28,215 nucleotides of DNA from Chrysochromulina tobinii (taxonomy: Eukaryota; Haptophyta; Prymnesiales; Chrysochromulinaceae): positions 1 to 28,215 of the forward strand of contig JWZX01002043.1 of the NCBI GenBank assembly GCA_001275005.1, given 5' to 3'. This document shows, piece after piece, positions 17,568 through 25,820 of the stretch (the stretch's first letter is position 1; the number at the start of each line of letters is the position of its first letter). The translations under genes and the position numbers were made by a program. The notes under the pieces are model-generated. The model was given only the letters and a program-made list of their open reading frames with translations. It made no database searches and had not been told where the DNA came from.

Positions 17568-20259
17568 GATTATAATGGGAGCGGATTGGGCAGTCCAGGC
17601 GCGCGCGTCCGGCTCCCAAGGCTCCGGCATCGCGTACACGGGTGCGGGAGGGGCTCTCGTGACGGGCGACTTCTACGGCGAGGCCTCATTCGGCTCGACG
17701 TTCCTCATAAGCCGAGGCAGTTACGACGCGTTCGTGATGCACGTGGCGGCATCTGGCGCCATCGACTGGGCCATCCAGGCGGGCGGCACGTCTGATGACG
17801 GCGGCTTCGGCATTGCACACGATGGCGCGGGAGGTGCTCTCGTGACGGGCTACTTCGGCGGCGAGGCATCGTTCGGCTCGACGTCCCTTATAAGCCGCGG
17901 GGATTACGACGCGTTCGTGATGCACGTGACGGCATCGGGCGCCATCGACTGGGCCATCCAGGCGGGCGGCACGTCTTTCGACGGCGGCTACGGCATCGCG
18001 CACACGGGCGCGGGGGGTGCTCTCGTGACGGGCTATTTCTACAGCGAGGCATCGTTCGGCTCGACGTCCCTCACAAGCCGCGGGGAGTCCGACGTGTTCG
18101 TGATGCACGTGGCGGCGTCGGGCGCCATCGACTGGGCCGTCCAGGCGGGCGGCACGTCTGATGACGGCGGCTACGGCATCGCACACGATGGCACGGGAGG
18201 GGCTCTCGTGACGGGCTACTTCAGCGGCGAGGCGTCGTTCGGCTCGACGTCCCTCACAAGCCGCGGCAGTTACGACGCGTTCGTGATGCACGTGGCGGCG
18301 TCGGGCGCCATCGACTGGGCCATCCAAGCGGGCGGCACGTATGATGATCGCGGCTTCGGCATTGCACACGATGGCACGGGAGGTGCTCTCGTGACGGGCT
18401 ACTTCTACGGCGAGGCATCGTTCGGCTCGACGTCCCTCACAAGCCGCGGCAGTTACGACGCGTTCGTGATGCACGTGACGGCATCGGGTGCCATCGACGT
18501 GTTCGTGATGCACGTGGCGGCGGCGGGCGCCATCGACTGGGCCATCCAAGCGGGCGGCACGTCTGATGATCGCGGCTTCGGCATCGCGCACGATGGCACG
18601 GGAGGGGCTCTTGTGACGGGCTACTTCTACGGCGAGGCATCGTTCGGCTCGACGTCCTTCACAAGCCGCGGCGTGCAGGACGCGTTCGTGATGCACAATG
18701 CGGCATCGGGCGCCATCGACTGGGCCGTCCAAGCGGGCGGCACGTCTGATGACGGCGGCTACGGCATCGCGCACGATGGCGCGGGCGGTGCTCTCGTGAC
18801 GGGCTACTTCACCGGCGAGGCATCGTTCGGCTCGACGTCCCTCACAAGTTTCAAGGGATCAGCAACTTGCTTCGTTGCATCTCTCATTCCGCCGCCCCTT
18901 CCACCCCTGCTTCCACGCCCGCCGCCAGCGCTTGATGCTATGGCACCGCCACCAGGCTCTTCATGGACACTACCTTCGACGACAGCTACGCCTGACATGG
19001 TGGCGCCTCGCTTCGACGCGACGGCAGCCCTCACCTCCGCGATTGCACTTGCACTTGCGCTGCTTTTGGCGTGCGGCTATCGCCGCTATCGCCGCCTGGC
19101 CGACAATTTTCGAGTGTCGCGTGACCGCGCCCAGCTCGACCTGCACATACTCGAGCACCGCTTCATGCAGCACACATATCCGCAATGCGAGGACTTGCCT
19201 GGAGCTCCGCGCCCGTCTGTATCGCCACCCAACTCGATCCCGCCCGGTCCTCCCTCCTCTAGTGGCAGTAGTCATCGCGGCAGCAACGGCTTCGGTGCTG
19301 GGAGCGTGATCGACGAGGGGACACTCGCTGCCATCTTCATGGCGCCCTCTCGGGAAGTGGGGCTGGCCAAGCTGCGCCCTGATCTCGACAGGGCTATGCC
19401 CAAGCAGAGCGCTGACAGCTTCGAGGTGTGCTGTGGGAAGCTGTACGTGCTCTCACGCGTGAGCAGCAAGATGGCGCCAGACGCATCGTTCGCCAAGGCA
19501 CAAGAGATCACCGATGCCCTGAGCCGCGAGTGCTCGACGGCTAGCCGCACGGCAGCATCGCTCGTCCTCGGCCTCAAGCGCATCTTCGAGGAACGGATCC
19601 TTCCGAATGGTGCGCTTGCTCATGTCATCGAGCATGACTTTAGGCTGCCCGCCGGCGAGGTAGGGGCGCTTCTCGACCGGTACCGTTGGCCAGACGACGC
19701 CAAGCGTCGGCACGTGATGATCATCTTGCGCAAGACCTTGGAGGCGGTCTTGGAGTTCCGCGGCGCAGTGGATGCCGCCGTGTTGGGCAATGGGAGCGCC
19801 GTGTTGGGCAGTGCGAGCCTTCAGGAGGTTGGGCAGTGGGAGCGCCGTGTTGGGCTCACTGTGCAGCATTCGCACGGCCGTTTGATCCAGACCATCGAAG
19901 GGGTGCTCGACGAGCATGCGAAGCGTGCGGATCCAACGGAGGCGCTGGGTGGGCGCATCTTCAGAGCGGTTGCGGACTGTGCGATTGCGCATGCGGCGGC
20001 GGCGAAGGCGGCGGCGAAGGCGGCGGCAGAGGAAGCGGCGATTCGCAGCGGCGAAGGCAGAGGCTGCGGCTGCGGCGAATCATCAGCGGAGGCAGCGGCG
20101 ATGCGTGCTCTAGCAGGGCTGCAGATCTCGCCTCAATCTCCCCTTATCTCGCCTGATCTCGCGGCGCTGCAGATCTCACCTCAATCTCCCCTGATCTCGC
20201 CTGATCTCGCGGGTCTGCAGATCTCGCCTCAGCCTCTCCCACCCCCGCCGCACCCGTAA
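17568..20259 (+). CDS. Membrane protein with seven propeller repeats and a cytoplasmic tail
   Basis: The frame is open from 17568, with the first ATG at 17575 (894 residues to TAA-type stop 20257-20259). Residues about 1-430 are seven tandem repeats of about 61 residues with the core DWAIQAGGTSDDGG, GIAHDGAGGALVTGYF and EASFGS, matching the SBBP-type beta-propeller repeat. Seven copies suggest one closed seven-bladed propeller. A Pro-rich linker follows, then a membrane helix at about 481-500 (AALTSAIALALALLLACGY) with RRYRR on its inner side. The cytoplasmic part of about 390 residues has an alpha-helical region (LAAIFMAPSREVGLAKLRP, ASRTAASLVLGLKRIFEER, VMIILRKTLEAVLEF) that I do not recognise. 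It ends with an Ala-rich helix and three LQISPQSPLISPDL repeats. No signal peptide is seen at the ATG, and an acceptor-like AG sits at 17567, so an upstream exon probably supplies it. A cell-surface binding role is inferred. Confidence 0.75.
17575..18870 (+). repeat. 183-bp coding tandem repeat, seven copies
   Basis: Seven units of about 183 bp encode the propeller blades and are almost identical at the nucleotide level, for example GGTGCTCTCGTGACGGGCTA in most copies. One extra 39-bp partial duplication at about 18497-18535 inserts AIDVFVMHVAAAG between blades five and six. The identity suggests recent expansion or gene conversion. Confidence 0.9.
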
Positions 20260-20539
20260 CCCCACGCCAGACGCTGGCCCGCGTGGGATTTGGGTGGAAA
20301 GTGGCGGCCATAAACACTAGCCGCCGATCTGTGTGGCGTGTGGCTCGGCGGTGGTCGCCGTTGGGTGCGTGTGGTCCAGTCGCGTTCCCGTTAGCTCATG
20401 TTCGCTCGTGAAAAGGGAGCTGTGAAGTGTCTTCACGGCTGTCCTGCTTACGTGTTGTGTGTATTAACATGAAGAGCGCAGTCAGCCTCACCCTCGTCCG
20501 CAAACGTCTCTCTTCGGCGTCGGTTTCCGGGGTCTTCAC
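20260..20539. other. Intergenic region with a small hairpin
   Basis: No gene seen. A GGCGGC...GCCGCC stem (20303-20308 with 20320-20325, loop of 11) lies about 45 bp after the propeller-gene stop and could mark its 3' end. The rest leads to the ATG at 20540 and is presumably promoter sequence. Confidence 0.4.
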
Positions 20540-21935
20540 ATGGCAGCGAAGGTCGGCTCGGTCATGACCTTCGCCGTGGGCGGCAACCATGTGACGGGCA
20601 CGGTCAGGTACATCGGCCCGCTTGCCGAGGATGTCACGGGTGGAACGTGGCTCGGCGTCGAGCTCTCCGAGCCCATCGGCCGCCACTCGGGCCGACGCTA
20701 CTTTGCGTGTGCGGAGCGGCACGGCCTCTTCGTCAGGGCTTCGGCGGCGGCCGCGGCGATGGTCGCGCACTTGACTTCTCCACCGCGAGGTCCGATCTAT
20801 ACGCAGTACGAGGCTGGCATCAAGACCGCCGCAGCGGCGTCTGGCGTGCCGTTCGTGATGCCTCCGCCGCACCGGCTTGGCGCGGGGGACGCACTGATCC
20901 TGATCGACTTGCAGTACGACTACTTGCCGGGCGGCGCCTTTGGCGTGCCCGAGGGCAACGACGTGCTCGCGTCGCTCGCCGGGCTGCTCACGGCAGGCGC
21001 CGCCGCGGGCGCCACCGTCGTGTGCACGCGCGAGTACCACCCAATTGACCATGCCTCTTTCCGAACAGCGAAGCCAGTCGCCGGCCCGTTCCCGCCGCAC
21101 TGCGTGCAGGGGAGCCGCGGCGCGCGGCTGGCGGCGCCGATCGCCGCCGCCGCCGCCGCCGCGCGCAAGGCCACGCCCGATCGCGTCGAGATCGCCTTCA
21201 AGGGCTTCCACAGGGATGTCGACTCGTTTGCATGCTTCGAGTACCCAGGCGCTCTCGCCAAGGGGCGCTTGGTGCAGCGCCCATCGCCAGATCCAGGCGC
21301 GCTGCTGGGCTGGACAGGGAGCCTCGTGATGCGCTCGTCGGCCCTCGATGAAGACATCAATGCGCCGCCGGACGTACTCGCACACGCCGCTGGCGGAGCC
21401 CTCACACTGGCTGAGCGGCTCGGACCTGTGAAGGTGCTCTTCCTTGCCGGCTTGGCGCTCCATTCCTCAGCATGCAAGTGCTCACCACGGCGCCATCGCC
21501 CCACAGGTGCTCTTCCTTGCCGGCTTGGCGCTCGACTTTTGCGTCCTCGACTCGGCGCTCACAGCGCGCGCAAAGGGCTACCAGGAGGTATACATCATCA
21601 GCGCCTCTGGTCGCCCCTGAGTGCCTCGTGATGACCTCTGATGAGCTCTGAAGGCCTCTGAGTACCTCTGATGACCTCTGATGACCTCTGAGGACCTCTG
21701 AGGACCTCTGAGGACCTCTGATGACCTCTGAGGACCTCAGAGGACCTCAGAGGACCTCTGATGACCTCTGATGACCTCTAATGACCTCTGATGGCAGGTG
21801 TATATCATCCTCGATGCCTCGCGCGCTCTGCACGTCGCGCCTGTGGGGTTCCTGACGCCGCCCGCCGAGCTGTGGGCAAAGCTGCATGCAGGTGGGATCA
21901 AGCTGTGTATGCTGGCCGACGCCTTCCCGGGCTAA
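20540..21935 (+). CDS. CAP-Gly domain fused to nicotinamidase
   Basis: Three phase-0 exons, 20540-21433, 21507-21587 and 21798-21935, encode 370 residues. Residues about 8-70 resemble a CAP-Gly domain (GTVRYIGPLAEDVTGGTWLG, VELSEPIG, RYFACAERHGLF), but the usual GKNDG loop reads GRHSG and a few residues are missing after it. From about residue 112 comes an isochorismatase-fold nicotinamidase, which hydrolyses nicotinamide to nicotinate and ammonia in NAD salvage. It shows ALILIDLQYDYLPGGAF (catalytic Asp), TREYHPIDHASF (metal-binding site, with Glu where Asp is usual), PFPPHCVQG, EIAFKGFHRDVDSF (catalytic Lys) and GLALDFCVLDSALTARAKG (catalytic Cys). The Cys is encoded only in the second copy of a duplicated segment, so removal of intron 1 is needed for the triad. 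Ends CMLADAFPG. The CAP-Gly part would suggest microtubule or plus-end association. That link is inference. Confidence 0.88.
21434..21506 (+). repeat. Nicotinamidase intron 1, 73-bp duplication with cassette
   Basis: GTGCTCTTCCTTGCCGGCTT and seven more bases (21434-21460) are repeated exactly at 21507-21533. Between them lie GCATGCAAGTGCTCACCACG (from 21470) and the acceptor CCCCACAG. The intron equals one 73-bp unit. If unspliced, the frame shifts and the catalytic Cys is lost. Confidence 0.92.
21588..21797 (+). repeat. Nicotinamidase intron 2, TGATGACCTC repeats
   Basis: A 210-bp phase-0 intron made mainly of a 10-bp TGATGACCTC/TGAGGACCTC repeat, ending TGATGGCAG. The donor side GGTATACATCATC resembles the exon start GGTGTATATCATC, a diverged exon-edge duplication. 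Splicing gives AKGYQE-VYIILDASRAL, as expected for the family. Confidence 0.88.
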
Positions 21936-22333
21936 TGGATCTTCGAGTCCACCTGAGCGCATGATGAAATTAATGGTCATGATGGAGCCCTGCAAAGGTG
22001 CCTATCCGTAGTATCTATCGGTCGCGGCTGACTTCTCACGAGCGCGGCGAGTCTGGACGGTCGTGGACGGAGTCGGCTCGGACGCGTATCGAGAGCGGCG
22101 CCTCTGCTCGGCAGCGGGCATGCGGGCTCGTCTCGCGACGTCAGTGTCCGGCCGTCGCAGGCCGGGCGTCTTTCTCTCAAACTCAATTGTATATAGCGGG
22201 GGACCGGGGATGCGACTAGTCGATAGTATTTGTGAACGCCGTAGCTGAAGGCGTACCTTGGGTAGAAGTAGAAGCTAGATTTAAAGAACTGTAAAGAGCC
22301 ATCAACCTAAGATTGTCCGCCCACTTTCCTTTT
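21936..22333. other. Noncoding stretch
   Basis: No gene identified. A weak TATA-like TGTATATAGC lies at about 22188-22197, and the sequence becomes AT-richer towards 22290. It contains the 3' UTR of the nicotinamidase gene and intergenic DNA. Confidence 0.4.
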
Positions 22334-22930
22334 TCAACTGGTTGCACGTGGAGAGTCGTACTCGTTGTGAGGACCAAAGGGGTCCGTCAAGTCGGTCGTG
22401 CCTGCACGGCATACATGTGGGCGGCGACGAGAGATGAGACGGGTGAGTCGAGCAGCGAGCACAGCAGGGGCGTCGCGCGACGAGCGTGGGCGAGTCGCGG
22501 CGCGTTGCGGCGTCGGCGGAGATGCGCGCCACGCCGGCCTACCGCGATTCCCAGCGACCAGTTGGTGCAGGCAGTAGTAGATGCGATCCGTGAGAACCTC
22601 ATCCGCCCGGAGCGCCGTGACGATGGCCATCTGGTTCTGGATGCCACTGATTCTGTGCTCGCGCAGGTACTTTTGGACGGATTTGACGGCGTGCACCTCG
22701 CCATCAGCAGTGTCGACCTTCTGCGCAGGCCGTGGGAGCTCGGGAAAGGCCGTGAGAACAGTGAGGCCGGCGCGAAGAGGGCGAAGAGGCAAGCGCGCCT
22801 TGCGGAGCTCGGGAAAGGCCGGTCCCAGGTCACCAAGCTTTCTCCTCAAGTGCGGCGTCATCTTCGACATGCCATCCACAACAGGATCGTAGTCTGGCAC
22901 CCATTTGGCTGGGTTCGAGAGCTGCGCCAT
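22334..22930 (-). CDS. Hypothetical protein, doubtful gene model
   Basis: A 198-codon frame, not recognised. The first part (MAQLSNPAKWVPDYDPVVDG, LRRKLGDLGPAFPEL) and the middle (VDTADGEVHAVKSVQKYL, ISGIQNQMAIVTALRADEVL, TDRIYYCLHQLVAGNRG) have protein-like composition. The last 60 residues are Arg-rich and probably noncoding. CGGCCTTTCCCGAGCTCC occurs twice, 69 bp apart (22736 and 22805 on the plus strand), the same spacing as intron duplications elsewhere, so an intron probably lies around 22730-22850 and the true structure is spliced. I could not find a phase-consistent donor and acceptor pair. Confidence 0.35.
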   Translation of the reverse strand: MAQLSNPAKWVPDYDPVVDGMSKMTPHLRRKLGDLGPAFPELRKARLPLRPLRAGLTVLTAFPELPRPAQKVDTADGEVHAVKSVQKYLREHRISGIQNQMAIVTALRADEVLTDRIYYCLHQLVAGNRGRPAWRASPPTPQRAATRPRSSRDAPAVLAARLTRLISRRRPHVCRAGTTDLTDPFGPHNEYDSPRATS

Positions 22931-22984
22931 TTATCGGCCTGCCGATTCGGGCAAGTTTACGAGGCTCCGCACGCGCGCAATTCA

Positions 22985-23100
22985 ATTCAGTTCAGTTCAG
23001 TTAAATCGACTCCCGTCCTCCTCTGCTGGCTTCCGGAGCACATTCGATAGGCTTCCGTATGGTTGTCTGTTGTTTATGTAGTAACTGAACTGAACTGAAC
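22985..23100. mobile_element. Small inverted-repeat element with 10-bp target duplication (MITE-like)
   Basis: About 116 bp bounded by terminal inverted repeats ATTCAGTTCAGTTCAGTTA (22985-23003) and TAACTGAACTGAACTGAAC (23082-23100), matching at 18 of 19 positions. It is flanked directly by the repeat GCGCAATTCA at 22975-22984 and 23101-23110. That arrangement is typical of a non-autonomous DNA transposon. The element is too short to encode a transposase. A target duplication near 10 bp would fit Mutator-like elements best, but the superfamily is not certain. Confidence 0.75.
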
Positions 23101-23250
23101 GCGCAATTCACACCAACGCGAACAGCCGGTCGAAACAGACGGTGAATGTTTAGTTTCGCAACGTCAATGCACGAAACTGCTTCGGCGGTGTGCTAAGCCG
23201 CCCGCCGCCGCCGACGGACGAACCCGCAGCGCTCGCAAGGAGGACAGCAC

Positions 23251-25767
23251 ATGGACGACGAGGATCAGGCCAAGGTCAAGATCAAGGTTCTGCAGGCGAG
23301 CCTCGAGTCGGCGGTGAACGAACTCAAGAAGAAGACCGAGGAGGCGGCCGCGCGCAGCAAGGAGCTCGCGGAGCAGAAGGATCTCGTCGGCCAGATCGAC
23401 AAGAAGCTCAACGCGCTCGCCAAGGAGAACAAGCTGCTCGTGCAGGCGAACGACCGCTTCAAGCGCGCGCGCGACGAGATGGTCAGCTGCGAGGTGCAGA
23501 CGGACGCCGACGCGCTGCTCGTCGCCGCCGAGGCGGCGCGCGACACGGCAGTTGCCGCACTGGCGGAGGAGGAGAAGCGGAGCGCCAGCGCGCTCGAGGC
23601 GGCGCAAGCGGAGACGGCGCGCCGGGCGGCCGACTGGGAGGCGGCCAAGGGACGCGCCGTCTCGCAGCTCAAGGCACTCCAGGCGGACAAGGCCGATCTC
23701 GCGGCCAAGCTGCAAGCGGCGCAGGAGGCGGCCAAGGCGGAGGCGACGGCGGCGGCGGAGGCGGCGGCCGCGCGTGAAGTGGAGGCGCGCGAGGCGGCAG
23801 CGAAGGCGGCGGCGGTGTACGCGACGCAGCTCGATGCTCTCATGGAGCGCCTGCGTGAGAAGGAGGCCGCGCAGGATGTGGCCGCAGATCAAGCTCGCGA
23901 GCTACGGAGACACTTGAACCAAAAGCTCGCGGATGGCGCGAGCGCGGCGGCGGCGCAGGCGGCGGCGGAGGCGGCTCTCAAGGAGGAGATGGCGGCGCTG
24001 CGGGCGCAGATGCAGCGCAGTGAGGAGGAGCACTCGAGGCATCGAGCGGCCTCAGAGGAGGGGGCCAGCGAGCTACGTAGGAGGCTGCAGCAGAGCGAGC
24101 TGGAGAAGACGCAGCTGGCCAAGCTCAAGGCGGAGCTCTCGGTGCGCTGATGACCTCTGATGACCTCCCTGATGACCTCCCTGATGACCTCCCTGATGAC
24201 CTCCCTGATGACCTCCCTGATGACCTCCCTGATGACCTCCCTGATGACCTCCCTGATGACCTCTGATGGCCCTCTTCGGCGCACAGGACATGCTCTCCTC
24301 GGCGGCAGCTGCCAGGCAAGCCCAGACCGATCAACTCGCGGCCATGTCTGCGGCGAACAAGGCGGCACAGGAGGTGGCCAAGGAAGCGACTGCGAGGGAA
24401 AAGGCGACGAATGAAAAGTATCGCGCGCTCAAGGACACTGCCAAGGATACGGCTGCGAAGGAGAAGGTGAATTCTCACGATTGCTCTCTGAAACCCCTCC
24501 CTGATGACCTCTGATGACCTCTCTGATGACCTCCCTGATGACCTCTGATGCTCTATGAAACCCCTCCAAGTGCCGTCGGATTGCCCTCTGATGACCTCCC
24601 TGATGACCTCTGATGACCTCTGATGACCTCCCTGATGACCTCTGATGCTCTATGAAACCCCTCCAAGTGCCGTCGGATTGCCCTCTGATGACCTCTGATC
24701 GCCTCTGATCGCCTCTGATCGCCTCTGATCGCCTCTGATCGCCTCTGATCGCCTCTGATCGCCTCTGATGACCTCTGATGGCCTCTGATGGCCTCTGATG
24801 GCCTCTGATGGCCTCTGACGATTGCGACTGAGAGCATCCTTGATGACCTCTGAGGACCTCTGATGACCTCTGATTGATCGATCTCTGATGACCTAATTGC
24901 GACTGAGTGCATCCTTGATGACAGGATGCGGTGGCGCGATGGCGAGATGCGATCTCCCGCGAGCAAGCGGCGTTAACGAAACTCGCCGAGGCCGAGGCGC
25001 AGCTCAAGCTCGAGCGGGAGATCGCATCTCGGGAGATCAGGGCGGCTGGGGCGGCGGGAGCCATCACGGGAGATCGCATCTCGGGAGCCGCCTCTACTGC
25101 CGCCCTCACGCCATCAGCCATGCCAGCGCCGTCGTGGGCGCCGTCCGCGCCGCCCGCGCCGCCTGTGCCGCCAGCCGATGAGCTGCTGGCCGCAGCCGCG
25201 GCCACAGCGGCGGCAGCGGCAGCCGTGGTGGCGGCGGCCAAGGCGGCGGCGGCGAAGGAGGTGACAACAGCAGCAGTAGCAGCAGCTGCTCCTGCCGCAC
25301 CCTCTGCGACTGCACCAACTGTAGTGCCGTCAATGGTCTTCGGTGACGTTGGCGATTTGAGCAATTTCACTTCCCAGCCTCCCGCCGCGCCGCCGCCGCC
25401 CGCCACGACGACGCGTGGTGCTGAGGGCTTCCCCGATTTGGGCGACGGTTTCGTCAGCTTCGTCTCGGCTTCGTCTCCGGCGCACAGCAGCAGCGTCAGC
25501 CTCGTCAGCGCCGCTGCAGGTGACGAACCCGCACTGCCGCCGCCGTCCGCGCCCTTTGATCAGTTGGCGTGGGCAGCGGTACCTCCGGCGGCGATGCCGA
25601 CAGAGGATGAACAGTTAGCGTGGGCTCTTCGAGAATCGAATCGAATGGCCGCCGAGACGGCGCCTCCGCCGCTCGAGACGGCGCCTCCGCCGCCATCGCC
25701 GTGGGTAGGCGCGCCCGGTACGGCGCTCAGCACGGCGATCTTCGACTCGAATGCGTTCGGCTCAGAT

Positions 25768-25820
<53 letters not shown>

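Noticed and set aside
17686-18774. Minus-strand 362-codon repeat frame
   Set aside because: It is the antisense of the propeller repeats; the plus-strand frame has the known repeat pattern and the membrane segment.
20396-21463. Minus-strand 355-codon frame
   Set aside because: It is antisense to the CAP-Gly/nicotinamidase gene, which has clear catalytic motifs on the plus strand.
24160-24414. Open frame encoding MTSL repeats, and similar GHQGGHQG frames on the other strand
   Set aside because: It is a translation of intron filler; the reading frames of the flanking exons join across it.
24142-24924. CRISPR-like array of short repeats
   Set aside because: The repeats are contiguous 10-12 bp units without unique spacers and lie between phase-matched exons of a eukaryotic gene.
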